Assembly: GCA_943331295.2 (NCBI GenBank)
Contig: CALQLA020000015.1
Span: 1 to 64,000 of the forward strand
From: Bordetella parapertussis
GTDB taxonomy: Bacteria > Pseudomonadota > Gammaproteobacteria > Burkholderiales > Casimicrobiaceae
Reading direction: 5' to 3'
Length of the DNA stretch: 64,000 nt
A program made the position numbers and the translations under genes. Shown here in pieces: positions 44,478 through 54,198 of the stretch; the stretch's first letter is position 1, and every line of letters begins with the position of its first letter. The notes beneath the pieces are model-generated. The model saw only the letters and a list, made by a program, of their open reading frames with translations, did not search any database and was not told where the DNA came from.

Positions 44478-45695
44478 ATGACACCTCCCCGTTCCGCCGT
44501 CATCAACGCGCACGCCGCGCCGCGCAGCCAGCCGTACGGCACGCGGCGCCCGCGCGCCCTGTCCGCGGCGGGGTTCGCGGCGGCGGCCGCCGAGATCGTC
44601 ACCTGGCCCGATTACGCGCCGACGCCGCTCACGCCCCTGCCCGAGCTCGCCCGCCGGCTCGGCGTGCACGAGATCTGGTACAAGGACGAGCGCACGCGGT
44701 TCGGCCTCAAGAGCTTCAAGGCGCTGGGCGGCGCATACGCGGTCGCCAACGTGCTGAAGCGCGCGATCCGCGACGCGGGCCGCGGCGAGGCGACGGCGAT
44801 GGACCTCGTCGCCGGCACGTTCCGCGACGTCGCGGCCGCCATCACCGTCACCTGCGCCACCGACGGCAACCACGGGCGGTCGGTGGCCTGGGGCGCGCGG
44901 CTCTTCGGCTGCCGCTGCGTGATCTTCGTCCACGAGCACGTGAGCCAGGGCCGGCGCGACGCGATCGCCCGCTACGGCGCCGAGGTGGTCGAGGTCAAGG
45001 GCAACTACGACGACTCGGTGCGCCACGCCGCGGCCGCCGCCGCCGCGGGCGGCCGGACCGTCGTGTCCGACACGTCGTACCCCGGCTATCGCGACATCCC
45101 CGCCGACGTGATGCACGGCTACGGGGTGATGGCCGCGGAGATCGCCGCGCAACTGGAACGGCCGCCGACGCACGTGCTGGTGCAGGCCGGCGTCGGCGCG
45201 CTAGCGGCGGCGATCTGCGCCGATTTCTGGTTCCGCTGGGGCGCGGCGCGTCCCCGCTTCATCGCCGTCGAGCCGACGACCGCCGACTGCATCGCGCAGA
45301 GCCTCGCCGCCGGGCATCCGGTTGCGGTCACCGGCGCGCTCGACACCGTGATGGCGGGGCTCGCCTGCGGCGAGGTCTCGACGATCGCCTGGGAGATCCT
45401 CGCCACCGGCGCCGACGCCGCCGTGGCGGTAGCGGATCGCTACGCGCTGGCGGCGGTCCGCGCGTTCGCCGATCCGACGCCGGGGGATCCGGCGATCGTT
45501 TCCGGCGAGACCGGCGCGGCGGGCCTTGCCGCGCTTTTCGCGGCGCAGGACGATCCGGCGATCCGCGCCGCGCTGGCGCTCGACGCCCGCTCGCGCGTGC
45601 TGCTGCTCGGCAGCGAGGGCGACACCGACCCCGCGATCTACCGCGCGATCGTCGGGAAGAGCGCGGACGAGGTCCTCGGGTCGTCGTGGCCCTAG
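44478..45695 (+). CDS. dpaL: Diaminopropionate ammonia-lyase
   Basis: A 405-residue PLP fold-type II lyase converting 2,3-diaminopropionate to pyruvate and ammonia. The PLP lysine is in RFGLKSFKALGGAYA near residue 80, with TDGNHGRSVAWGARL near residue 129, GVGALAAA near residue 237 and the phosphate-binding SGETGAAG near residue 337. Length and motif spacing fit DpaL rather than threonine dehydratase. It could use amino acids released by the adjacent amidase, which is divergent; this is inference. ATG 44478 is preferred over the upstream TTG. Confidence 0.85.
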   Translation: MTPPRSAVINAHAAPRSQPYGTRRPRALSAAGFAAAAAEIVTWPDYAPTPLTPLPELARRLGVHEIWYKDERTRFGLKSFKALGGAYAVANVLKRAIRDAGRGEATAMDLVAGTFRDVAAAITVTCATDGNHGRSVAWGARLFGCRCVIFVHEHVSQGRRDAIARYGAEVVEVKGNYDDSVRHAAAAAAAGGRTVVSDTSYPGYRDIPADVMHGYGVMAAEIAAQLERPPTHVLVQAGVGALAAAICADFWFRWGAARPRFIAVEPTTADCIAQSLAAGHPVAVTGALDTVMAGLACGEVSTIAWEILATGADAAVAVADRYALAAVRAFADPTPGDPAIVSGETGAAGLAALFAAQDDPAIRAALALDARSRVLLLGSEGDTDPAIYRAIVGKSADEVLGSSWP

Positions 45696-46612
45696 CAGGA
45701 AGCGGGGTCCCGGTCACCGCGGCCCCGGCCCGCTTCGAGGCCCTCGACAGCTGGCGCGGGATCTGCGCGTGCGTCGTCGCGCTGTTCCACTTCCCCGGGC
45801 ACAGCCCGCTCTACGCGGCGCCGTTCATCCGCAACGCCTACCTGTTCGTCGACTTCTTCTTCGTCCTGAGCGGCTTCGTCATCGCTTGAAACTACGAGTC
45901 GCGGCTCGGCACGCGGCGCGAGGTAGGCGACTTCCTCGTCCTGCGGCTGGGCCGGCTCTATCCGCTGCATCTCTTCACGCTGCTGCTGTTTGTCGCCGCG
46001 GAAGCGGTCCGCTTCGCGGGCGGCAGCGGGCCGGCGTTCGGCGGCGACAAGCCGTGGGCGATCGTCACCAACCTGCTGCTGGTGCAGAGCCTCAACCTGC
46101 ATCACGGGCAGACGTGGAACGGTCCCGGCTGGTCGATCAGCACCGAGCTCTGGACCTACGTCGTGTTCGCGCTGCTGTGCTTCTTCTTCGGCCTGCGCCG
46201 CTGGCACCTCGCCGTCGCCGCGGTGCTGCTGCCCGCCGCGCTCGCCGTGCTGTCGAGGAGCGTCCAGTGGCTGGGGCGAATCTCGTACTCGATCTACATG
46301 GTCCACTTCGTCTGCCTGATGCTGGTCGTCGGCCCGGGCGCCGACCTCCTTTCGCGGCACGTGGTCGGCGTCGATCTGTGGACGCAGATGCCGCTCCCCG
46401 ACGGCAGCTACGCGACGGTCTTCGGGCGCAGCGATGTCGAGGGCAACCTGAGCTACGCGGCAATGCTGGCGCTCACGCTGGCGTTCAGTGCGTTCACCTA
46501 CCGCATCGTCGAGATGCCGGGCCGCGAGTGGGCCCGCCGCCGGGTGCGACGGCGGGCCGCGCCTGCGGGTGCCGCGCTCGCGGCCGGTACACCGCAGGTG
46601 CGCGAAGACTGA
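45686..46612 (+). pseudogene. Acyltransferase-3 (OafA-like) interrupted by TGA at a Trp codon
   Basis: Family-3 membrane acyltransferase character is plain: SWRGICACVVALFHF near residue 22, YLFVDFFFVLSGFVIA near residue 54, WSISTELW near residue 150 and LGRISYSIYMVH near residue 195. After FVIA the expected Trp codon (FVIAWNY in relatives) is TGA at 45887-45889, and the frame then stays open for 240 codons. The gene begins inside the dpaL stop region (coupled start). The stretch between WSISTELW and LGRISYS is shorter than usual, so an internal deletion is also likely. Confidence 0.85.
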
Positions 46613-46689
46613 CACAAACCGTCCGCGCCCAGCGGCCAATCGCTCAATGTGCGCTAAGAAAACCCTGCACAACCCCTCATGCCAGAGCA

Positions 46690-47143
46690 ATGTCCAGGGC
46701 CGTCCGCCGCACCCGATGCCGCGGATGCTGCGCATCTACTTCATGCCGCAGTGATTCAACCTCTCCGACCCGGAGATGAAGCAGACCCGCAAGGGCAAGC
46801 AGTGGCACTTCGGGAGAAGCTGCACGTCGGCACTGACCGGCGCGGCCTGGTGCGCAGCGTGGCTACCGGCCCGGCTTCCCAAGGCGACATCAACCGGCTC
46901 GATGACCCGATGCATGGGCAGGAACGGGAGCTGTTCGGCGACCAGGCCCGCTGGTCGGAAGATCATCGGCAGCATTGCCGGCATGCCGGGATTGCCTACC
47001 GGGTCAATCGCCGAGCCAAGCCCGGGCGCACGCTGACCGATCACGAGAAGGCGATCAGCCGTTCCGGCTCGCGCCATCGTGCGCGGGGCGAGCACAGGTT
47101 CGCCCGCAATGCGACGGGCAAATCCGCTTACACCTTCTGCTAG
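46690..47143 (+). pseudogene. IS5-type transposase remnant
   Basis: Pieces of an IS5-family transposase are readable: GRPPHP and RMLRIYFMPQ, a TGA where FMQQW would have Trp (46752-46754), FNLSDP, then directly the C-terminal part KQTRKGKQWHFG, and in another frame EKLHVGTDRRGLVRSVATGP to KPGRTLTDHEKA. So there is a nonsense codon, a large internal deletion that removes the middle of the protein, and a one-base frameshift near 46812. No clear terminal inverted repeats were found. The preceding bases 46,613-46,690 contain nothing recognisable. Confidence 0.8.
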
Positions 47144-47191
47144 GCTGAGCAGTTATCCAGAAAGCATGCTCCCCTAGGGCAGAACCTGAAC

Positions 47192-49273
47192 ATGACGAAC
47201 TCGGCACCTCCAGAGAAGAATTCCGAAAAGCCCGCTGGCATAGACTTGTCGCGGCGGCTGATGCTCAAGGCCGCCGTAGGCATGGCCGCCGGCGCTGCGC
47301 TGCCGGGCTGCGGCGATGGCTCGAGCAGTAGCCCTGCGGCGACAAACGGACCGAACGTACTGTTCATCGTCGTCGATCAGTTGCGCTACCCGAAAGTCTT
47401 CCCTGCCGGCATCACGTCGCCCGAGCAGTTTCTGAAGACTTTCATGCCCAACACCTATTCCCTCTGGCAAAGGGGCGTCAAGTTTTCCAATCACATCACT
47501 GCTTCATGCGCCTGCTCGCCGGCGCGGGGCGTCCTGGTCACCGGGCTTTATGCACACCAGACCTTTCTGGCCACGACACTGCTCAACGACCCCACCATAC
47601 CGTTCGCCCTTTCCCCACCGCTCGATCCGCGCTTTCCGACCTACGGCAAGTATTTTCAGTCCGCAGGCTATGCCACCCCGTACATCGGAAAGTGGCATTG
47701 CTCGGTCCCCCATGACCCCAATGGGCAGGGAGAACTTTCCGGCTTCGGGTTTCAGGCGTTCATCGATCCTGACCCGATCGCCAACAATCTGCAGGGGTCC
47801 TATGGCGCATCGGCAGCGCAGGAAGCCGACCTATACCCGCCAGATGGCGTGCCTTTCTTCAGCGATGCCTACATTGCGAGCGTCGCCGGTGCATGGCTGT
47901 CGCAGCAGACACCCTCGAGCCAGCGATGGTGCCTGACCGTGGGTTTCCAGAACCCTCACGATCAGGAATTCTACCCGGCCGGGACCGAATTCCAGACCTT
48001 TGCGAACCTGTACAGCGCCAGCGGAGTGCTGAGCCCCTCGGGGGCAAGCAGCAATCCGCTGGGAGCTGCGCAGATCGATCAATATGCCACTTCTTCTGCC
48101 TGTGGCAACGCCGTGAGCTGGTCTACGGCGACAAGTCCGTATTTTTGGGGCATCGGCGGCGTGGCGACGCCGAAGAGTTACGGCTATCCCCCCATTCCGC
48201 CCAACTGGGAGTCCCTTGTGACCCTGGAGGCGGTCAAGCCCGGATGGCAGACCGTCGCCCGCCAGGCATTCCAGTCGCAATTTGGCGGCGTCACCGACGA
48301 CCCGACGGTCACCACGTTCAACGTGCCGGTCCTGCAGTATCCGGGGGGATCTCCGGTGCCCGCCAGGACCTATGCGGGGTACGTGAACGAGAACTGGGTC
48401 AACCCGGTCTTGGGGATGGCCTATGGGCCCTACACGTACTGGCAGCGGTCTCTGGATTCCTATACGCAGTTCATGCAGATCGTGGACAGAAATATCGGCA
48501 CCGTGCTCGCAGCCGTTCCGGCCGATGTGCTGAACAACACCGTGATCGTGTTCACCTCCGACCACGGCGAATACGGCGGCGCACACGGCCTGGTCACGGG
48601 CAAGATCGGCAATGCCTATGACGAGGCCATCCGTGTGCCTCTGATCGTCGTCGACCATACGAAGACGTTCACGGGGGATATCGAGACGGTACGCACGCAG
48701 CTGACGTCCTCCGTGGACATCACTCCGATGCTGGTAAGTCTTGCGTACGGGGGAAACGCCGCGCTCTGGCAGCAGGGCGATGCCGCGGCGATGTATGGCA
48801 GCCGCTACAACATGTTTCCGCTGCTCAAGTCGGCTGCCGTCCCCGGGCGCAGGTATGCGCTGTTCAGCACCGATGAAGTCATCAACCCGCAGGCCGATTT
48901 CGTCACGCCTGCCGACAGCCTCGGGCTCAAGACTCCCTGGCACATCATCAGCATGGTCACGCCCGAGGCGAAACTGGCACTTTATGCCAACTGGACCCCG
49001 GGCACGATCCGGATGATCCAGGGAACCATGCAGGGCGAGTATTACGACTACGGAACCGCAGGCGGCGTTCTGGAAACCAGCAATACCTTCACCAACCCGC
49101 CGACCGGCAATGCACTGGCGATGCAGAACCAGTTGCTCAACGAACTGTTGGACAGCGAGCTGCAGGCACCCCTGCCCAATGCCCTGTACGGCGTTCAACA
49201 GGACGCAAAGTCGATTTTTATCGCTTACATGCAGGATTCCGCCGGCTTTCCGTTTCTCAGCGGGCGGCTCTAG
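47192..49273 (+). CDS. Type I sulfatase, Tat/lipoprotein export signal
   Basis: A 693-residue alkaline-phosphatase-fold sulfatase. The N-terminus has a twin-arginine motif (LSRRLMLKAA near residue 19) and a lipobox-like ALPGC near residue 39. Metal and catalytic elements: VVDQLR near residue 61, the formylglycine site C-S-P-A-R with Cys108 followed by GVLVTGLYAHQ, and TSDHGEYGGAHG near residue 455. Activation would need a formylglycine-generating enzyme, not seen here. Codon use is visibly less GC-rich than in neighbours, and it lies just after an IS remnant, which suggests acquisition. The sulfate ester substrate is unknown. Confidence 0.88.
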   Translation: MTNSAPPEKNSEKPAGIDLSRRLMLKAAVGMAAGAALPGCGDGSSSSPAATNGPNVLFIVVDQLRYPKVFPAGITSPEQFLKTFMPNTYSLWQRGVKFSNHITASCACSPARGVLVTGLYAHQTFLATTLLNDPTIPFALSPPLDPRFPTYGKYFQSAGYATPYIGKWHCSVPHDPNGQGELSGFGFQAFIDPDPIANNLQGSYGASAAQEADLYPPDGVPFFSDAYIASVAGAWLSQQTPSSQRWCLTVGFQNPHDQEFYPAGTEFQTFANLYSASGVLSPSGASSNPLGAAQIDQYATSSACGNAVSWSTATSPYFWGIGGVATPKSYGYPPIPPNWESLVTLEAVKPGWQTVARQAFQSQFGGVTDDPTVTTFNVPVLQYPGGSPVPARTYAGYVNENWVNPVLGMAYGPYTYWQRSLDSYTQFMQIVDRNIGTVLAAVPADVLNNTVIVFTSDHGEYGGAHGLVTGKIGNAYDEAIRVPLIVVDHTKTFTGDIETVRTQLTSSVDITPMLVSLAYGGNAALWQQGDAAAMYGSRYNMFPLLKSAAVPGRRYALFSTDEVINPQADFVTPADSLGLKTPWHIISMVTPEAKLALYANWTPGTIRMIQGTMQGEYYDYGTAGGVLETSNTFTNPPTGNALAMQNQLLNELLDSELQAPLPNALYGVQQDAKSIFIAYMQDSAGFPFLSGRL

Positions 49274-49313
49274 GGATGGCCTTATCGAGTGACGAAGAGG
49301 CCGATCCTTCGGT

Positions 49314-50264
49314 TTAGCGAACGACAGTTCGCGCGGCCCGGTTCGCGCTGCCGCGCTTCGCCACCGCCGCAGCAGCGCGTCGCTGGGAGAGCGCCAGTAC
49401 CTCGTTGGCGACGAGCGCCCCCAGCACCAGCGCCCCGCCGACGAGCGTGCTGCCCGCGGGCCTCTCGCCGGCGCCGAGCCACGTCCACGCAATGCCGAAC
49501 AGCACCTCGAGCAGGCCCAGCAGCGCGAGTTCCGGCGCGGGCAGCACGCGCGCGAGCCGAACGACGAGCAGGCACGGGATCGCCAGCTGGACCACGCCCA
49601 GCAGCGCGAGCAGGCCGAGGTCGTGCGCCGACGCCTGCAGCGGCCATGCGAGCGGCAGCGTCACCGCGGCGGAGAGCATGGCGCCGATCATCGCTGCCGG
49701 CAGCATGTCCTGCGGCGGCGCATCGTCGTCGGGATCGCCGGCGCCGTGGCTGATGTGCTGCAGCACCGTCCAGTTGATCGCCGCCGCCAGCGGCACCAGC
49801 AGCGCGACGGCGGTGCCGACCAGCGAAACGCCCCGGACCGCCTCCTGCCCGAACATCCACGCGATGCCGACGCCGGCGACGGCGACGGCGAGCCAGGTGC
49901 GCAGCGGCAGACGGTGCTGCAGGAAGAAGCGCGCGAATACCGCGGTGATCAGCGGCCCGATGGCCATCGTGACCAGCACGTTGGCGACCGTGGTCAGCGT
50001 GATCGCCGTCATGAACGCGGTGTACATGAACGCCCAGCACAGGCCCGACACCCACAGCGGCCAGCGCGCGGAGAGCAGGCCGCGCCAGAGCGCCGCGCCG
50101 CGCATCGTCGTCAGCGCGGCAACCATCGCCAGCGCGTTGAACAGGCTGCGCCAGAAGGTCACCTCGAAGCTCCGCGCGGCGTCGAGCTGGCGCGTGACGA
50201 CGCCGGCGATGCTCCAGAGGAGCGTCGCCACGATCATGAGCAGGATGGCGCGGCGGTGAGTCAT
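49314..50264 (-). CDS. EamA/DMT-family transporter
   Basis: A 316-residue inner-membrane protein with about ten TM helices in two EamA repeats (WSIAGVVTRQL near residue 17 and LGLLEVLFGIAWTWLGAGE near residue 265). Members export or import amino acids, nucleosides or other metabolites. It is convergent with the sulfatase, 40 bases away. ATG 50264 begins right before the first helix. Confidence 0.88.
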   Translation of the reverse strand: MTHRRAILLMIVATLLWSIAGVVTRQLDAARSFEVTFWRSLFNALAMVAALTTMRGAALWRGLLSARWPLWVSGLCWAFMYTAFMTAITLTTVANVLVTMAIGPLITAVFARFFLQHRLPLRTWLAVAVAGVGIAWMFGQEAVRGVSLVGTAVALLVPLAAAINWTVLQHISHGAGDPDDDAPPQDMLPAAMIGAMLSAAVTLPLAWPLQASAHDLGLLALLGVVQLAIPCLLVVRLARVLPAPELALLGLLEVLFGIAWTWLGAGERPAGSTLVGGALVLGALVANEVLALSQRRAAAAVAKRGSANRAARTVVR

Positions 50265-50407
50265 TGTCAGGGGCAAAGGCCGCGCGGCGGCACCGTATTG
50301 TACCCGGTGGCCTGCCCGGCCTCGCGGATCGCCGCAACCCGCGTCCGTTGAACGGCGGCGCGATAACACCTATGCCCGGCCGACGATCTCTCACGAAAGG
50401 ACAGGCG

Positions 50408-51148
50408 ATGACATCGGCCGCGGTCATCATCCCGACCACGGGCGCGCCCGAGGCGCGCGTCGCGATCGCCTCGGTCCTCGCGCAGACCCACCACGACGTG
50501 CAGCCGTGGCTGGTGGTCGACGGCCCGGAATGCGTCGCGCCGTTCAAGGCGGCCGTCGCGGGTCTCGACCTCCGCAGCGCGCGGGTGTCGGTGCTACCGG
50601 AGAACGTCGGGCGGGGCGGCTTCTACGGCCATCGCGTCTACGCGGCTTTTTCGCACCTGGTCAACGCCGACTGCGTGCTGTTCCTCCACCAGGACAACTG
50701 GTTCGAGCCCGACCACGTCGCGTCGATGATCGCCACTCTCGAGGCGGGCGACCTCGAATGGTGCTTCGCGCTGCGCCGGATCTGCGGTAGCGACGGGGCG
50801 TTCCTGCTGAACGACGACTGCGAAAGCCTCGGCAAGTGGGACGCCTGGACCGACATGCGCTTCGTCGACACCAACGCCTACTGCCTGCGGCGGTCCGTCG
50901 CGGTGCCCATGGCCGGCGCCTGGCACGGCGGATGGGGCCAGGATCGCGTGTTCTTCTCGCAGCTCGCCCGGCACTTTCCGAAGTTCGACTGCACGCGCCG
51001 GTACACGGTGAACTACCGGCTCGCCGGCAATCCGGGCTCCGTCACCCGCGAGTTCTTCGCCACCGGCAATGCGGCGATGCGCCAGCGCTACCCCGACGGC
51101 CTGCCGTGGCAAGCCGGGCCGGAGGCATCGCTTAGCCCGGTTCCGTAG
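50408..51148 (+). CDS. Family-2-like glycosyltransferase
   Basis: A 246-residue GT-A-fold protein: AAVIIPTTGAP at the start, SVLAQTHHDVQPWLVVDGPE near residue 22, NVGRGGFYGHRVYAAF near residue 64, and ADCVLFLHQDNWFEPDH near residue 85, where HQDN takes the place of a DxD motif. It has no TM helix. It starts at ATG 50408 after AAAGGACAGG and overlaps the end of the convergent cyclase gene by 17 bases. Donor and acceptor are unknown. Confidence 0.82.
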   Translation: MTSAAVIIPTTGAPEARVAIASVLAQTHHDVQPWLVVDGPECVAPFKAAVAGLDLRSARVSVLPENVGRGGFYGHRVYAAFSHLVNADCVLFLHQDNWFEPDHVASMIATLEAGDLEWCFALRRICGSDGAFLLNDDCESLGKWDAWTDMRFVDTNAYCLRRSVAVPMAGAWHGGWGQDRVFFSQLARHFPKFDCTRRYTVNYRLAGNPGSVTREFFATGNAAMRQRYPDGLPWQAGPEASLSPVP

Positions 51149-53798
51149 CCTGCGCTCCCTGCTGGTCCAGCCAGGCGGCGGCCTCGCCGGTCGCGGCCTC
51201 GTAGGAGAGCGCGGCGCCGTCCCCGTAGGCCGCGTCGTGCGCGGCATCGCCCAGCGCCGCGCGCGCCCGCGCATGCAGCGGCGCGACGAAGCGCTCGTCC
51301 GGCGGCTCGCGTTGCAGCCCCATCCGCGCCAGCAGCTCGTCCGACGCACCGAGCAGGCGGACGCCGCGCGCCCAGTCGCCGCGGGCCATCGCCAGCCCGG
51401 CGGTGACGTCGAGCGCGAACTGGCCCTGCGACTTCGACCCGATGGCATCGCACGTGGCCAGGGCATCGCGAAGCATCGCCACCGGCCCGTCGAGGTCGCC
51501 CAGCGCCGCCGACGTCGCGGCGACGTTCACCAGCGCGTTCGCGACGTTGCTGCGATTGCCGAGCGCGATGTTGAGCGCCAGCCCTTCCTGGTAGAGCGGC
51601 AGCGCCGCCGCCATGTCGCCTGCCGTGCGGTGGAACTCGGCGAGCCCGTTGAGCGCCACCGAGATGCTGAGGTCGTCGCCCAGCTCGCGGGCCAGCGCCA
51701 GCGCGGCCTCGAGGTGCGTCCGCGCCGCGTCGGGATCGTCCTGCGCCGCCGCGGTGTGCCCGAGCCACGCCAGCGCACTGACCGTGTCGACCTTCAGCCC
51801 GAGCGCGCGCGTCAACGCCAGCGCCTCGTCGAGGCAGCCGCGCGCCTCGCCGTAGCGACCGCGGAAGAATGCAATCTGGCCGGCGCCGAACAGCCCGCGC
51901 GCACGCGCCGCGGTCGGGGCCGCGGCACCGGGTCGCGCCAGCGCTTCGGCCAGCACCCGCGCGCCGAGCTCGAACAGTCCCCGGTTCACCCAGTAGGTGC
52001 GGACTGCCCCGACGAGCCGCAGCCCCTGCAGCGCGCCGTCGGCGGCGTGCGCGCACCACGCGTGGGCGGCGAGCAGGTTCTCCAGTTCGCCGTCGAGGCG
52101 CCTCCACCAGTCGCCCTGCGCGGGACCCAGCAGGTTCGCCTGCGCCTCCTCGGCGAGGGCGACGTAGAAGCCGAGATGGCGATCGCGGATGACGCGCGCC
52201 TCGGCCGAGTGCTCGAGCTTTTCCGCGGCGAAATCCCGTATCGTCTGCAGCCACCGGTAGATGCCGGGGGATTCCGGGCTTTCGAACGCGACCAGCGACT
52301 TTCCGGCCAGGCTGGAAAGGAGGTCGAGCGCGTCGGGCAGCGCCACGATGCCGCCGGCGCAGACCGCTTCCGCGGCCTCGAGCGTGCAGCCGCCGGCGAA
52401 CACCGACAGCCGCTGGAACATGGTTTTCTCGGCGTCGGTCAGGAGCTCGTAGCTCCAGTCGATCAGCGCGCGCAGGGTCTGCTGCCGCGGCAGCGCGATG
52501 CGGCTGCCCCCGGAAAGCAGGCGGAACCGGTCCTGGAGGCGTTCCGCGATCTTGTCCACCGACAGCACGCGGACCCGGGCCGCCGCCAGCTCGATCGCCA
52601 GCGGTATGCCCTCGACGCGGCGACAGATCGCGGTGACGGCGGGAGCGGTCTGCGCGGTCAGCACGAAGCCCGGCTGCTGCAGCCGCGCGCGGTCCAGGAA
52701 CAGCGCCACGGCAGGGAACTGCGCCAGCGCTTCGATGCCTATGGACCGGTGTTCATCGGGCAGCGCCAGCGTCGAGACCGGGTAGGTCTGCTCGCCGTCG
52801 ATGCGCAGCGGCTCGCGGCTGGTGCAGACGATGCGCAGGCCCGGCGCCGCGCGCAGCAGCGTGTCCGCCATCGCGGCGCAGGCCCCGAGCACGTGCTCGC
52901 AATTGTCGAGCAACAGCAACAGCCGGCGCGTCGACACGCGCGCGATCAGCGCCTCCAGCAGCGACGCGGTGCCGTCCTGCCGCACCGCCATCGCCTGCGC
53001 CGCCACCTGCGGCACCAGCGCGCCATCGGTGATCGACTCGAGCGCGACGAACCACGCGCCGTCGGGATACGCATCGAGGACTTCGCCGGCGACCCGCAGC
53101 CCGAGCCGCGTCTTGCCCATGCCGCCGGGACCGAGCAGGGTGACGAGCCGGTTGCCGTCGAGCAGCCGCGTCACGTTCGCGACGTCGCCCTCGCGGCCGA
53201 TGAACGAGGTGAGCTGCAGCGGCAGGTTGTGCGGCGTGGTGTCGAGCGAGCGCAGCGGCGGGAAATCCTGCAGGAGTTCCGGGTGCCGCACCTGGTAGAC
53301 CCGCTCCGGGCTCTCGATGCCGCGCAGCCGGACCGCGCCCAGTTCGCGCAGCGCCACGTGGTCCGGCAGGCAGGCCGCCACCGCATCGGCAAATGCCTGC
53401 GAGACCAGGGTCTGGCCGCCGTGCGCCGCGCGCATGATCCGGGCCGCGCGATTGACCTCGGTCCCGAAGAAGTCGTTGTCGCGCCGCTGCACCATGCCCA
53501 CGTGCAGGCCGCAGCGCACGCGCAGCGGAATCCCGGCGGTGGCCGCCGGGTCGAGCAGCGCGCGCTGGAGCGCGATCGTCGCGCCGAGCGCGGCGGCCGG
53601 CGTGGGGAAGACCGCATGCAGGCCGTCACCCATGGTCTTGACGACGGTGCCACGGCCGGCGGCGACGGCGTCGTGCGACAGCGCGTCGTGCCGCTCCAGC
53701 GCCTCCTGCATGCGCTCGGGATGCTGCTCCCAGAGCCGGGTGCTGTCCTCGATGTCGCTGAACAGGAAGGTGACGACGTCGCCCGACGCTTCTGCCAT
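51132..53798 (-). CDS. Class III nucleotide cyclase-STAND ATPase-TPR regulator
   Basis: A 888-residue multidomain protein. Residues 1-175 form a class III cyclase domain: TFLFSDIEDST (metal Asp), VKTMGDGLHAVF and FFGTEVNRAARI. Residues 195-470 form an AAA/NB-ARC-like STAND module with P-loop LGPGGMGKTR near 227 and LLLLDNCEHV near 295. The rest is TPR-like helical repeats. This architecture is common in actinobacteria and some proteobacteria and is thought to couple a ligand-sensed oligomerisation to cAMP signalling. Whether it is a true adenylate cyclase is not shown. Confidence 0.88.
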   Translation of the reverse strand: MAEASGDVVTFLFSDIEDSTRLWEQHPERMQEALERHDALSHDAVAAGRGTVVKTMGDGLHAVFPTPAAALGATIALQRALLDPAATAGIPLRVRCGLHVGMVQRRDNDFFGTEVNRAARIMRAAHGGQTLVSQAFADAVAACLPDHVALRELGAVRLRGIESPERVYQVRHPELLQDFPPLRSLDTTPHNLPLQLTSFIGREGDVANVTRLLDGNRLVTLLGPGGMGKTRLGLRVAGEVLDAYPDGAWFVALESITDGALVPQVAAQAMAVRQDGTASLLEALIARVSTRRLLLLLDNCEHVLGACAAMADTLLRAAPGLRIVCTSREPLRIDGEQTYPVSTLALPDEHRSIGIEALAQFPAVALFLDRARLQQPGFVLTAQTAPAVTAICRRVEGIPLAIELAAARVRVLSVDKIAERLQDRFRLLSGGSRIALPRQQTLRALIDWSYELLTDAEKTMFQRLSVFAGGCTLEAAEAVCAGGIVALPDALDLLSSLAGKSLVAFESPESPGIYRWLQTIRDFAAEKLEHSAEARVIRDRHLGFYVALAEEAQANLLGPAQGDWWRRLDGELENLLAAHAWCAHAADGALQGLRLVGAVRTYWVNRGLFELGARVLAEALARPGAAAPTAARARGLFGAGQIAFFRGRYGEARGCLDEALALTRALGLKVDTVSALAWLGHTAAAQDDPDAARTHLEAALALARELGDDLSISVALNGLAEFHRTAGDMAAALPLYQEGLALNIALGNRSNVANALVNVAATSAALGDLDGPVAMLRDALATCDAIGSKSQGQFALDVTAGLAMARGDWARGVRLLGASDELLARMGLQREPPDERFVAPLHARARAALGDAAHDAAYGDGAALSYEAATGEAAAWLDQQGAQATEPG

Positions 53799-53901
53799 CG
53801 GGAATTCCTACGCGGCGCGGCGCGCGCCGCCTGCCCGGCACGGCCGGGGAAACGAACGGCCGCCCAGTGCCGGGGCGGTCATCACGCTGCCGGCGGGATG
53901 G

Positions 53902-54198
53902 TCAGGTCTGGGCCTTGGTCGGGGCCGACGTGCCCGTGCGCGGGCAAGTGCCGACCTCGACCTGGCTGCTGATCGCGTCGATGTCGGCCTGCGTCACGCC
54001 GTCGACGTTCAGCAGGTCGCTGACGGCCTTGAAGCAGCCTTTGGCGGCCCGGTAGTCGACGATCGCCTTGGCCTTGACGGCGCCGATCGGCGGCAGCGCG
54101 GCGAGCTGGGCCTGCGTCGCCGAGTTGAGGCTGAGCGTAGCCGCCAACGCGAGCGTCGGGAAGAAAAGCCACAGGGACAACAGCAGCGCACGCTTCAT
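53902..54198 (-). CDS. ComEA-like helix-hairpin-helix protein
   Basis: A 98-residue secreted protein: signal peptide cleaved near ALA (residue 19) and a mature helix-hairpin-helix pair (LSLNSATQAQLAALPPIGAV, then ...VDGVTQADIDAISSQ). ComEA-type proteins bind DNA in the periplasm during natural transformation. ATG 54198 follows GGAG; an ATG five codons upstream is less likely. No other competence genes are near. Confidence 0.83.
   Translation of the reverse strand: MKRALLLSLWLFFPTLALAATLSLNSATQAQLAALPPIGAVKAKAIVDYRAAKGCFKAVSDLLNVDGVTQADIDAISSQVEVGTCPRTGTSAPTKAQT

Noticed and set aside
45887..46754. UGA recoded as tryptophan or selenocysteine, because two genes have TGA at expected Trp codons
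   Set aside because: TGA is used as the ordinary stop in many intact genes here. Both affected genes show other signs of decay (deletions, frameshift), and no SECIS-like hairpin was evident, so point mutations are simpler.
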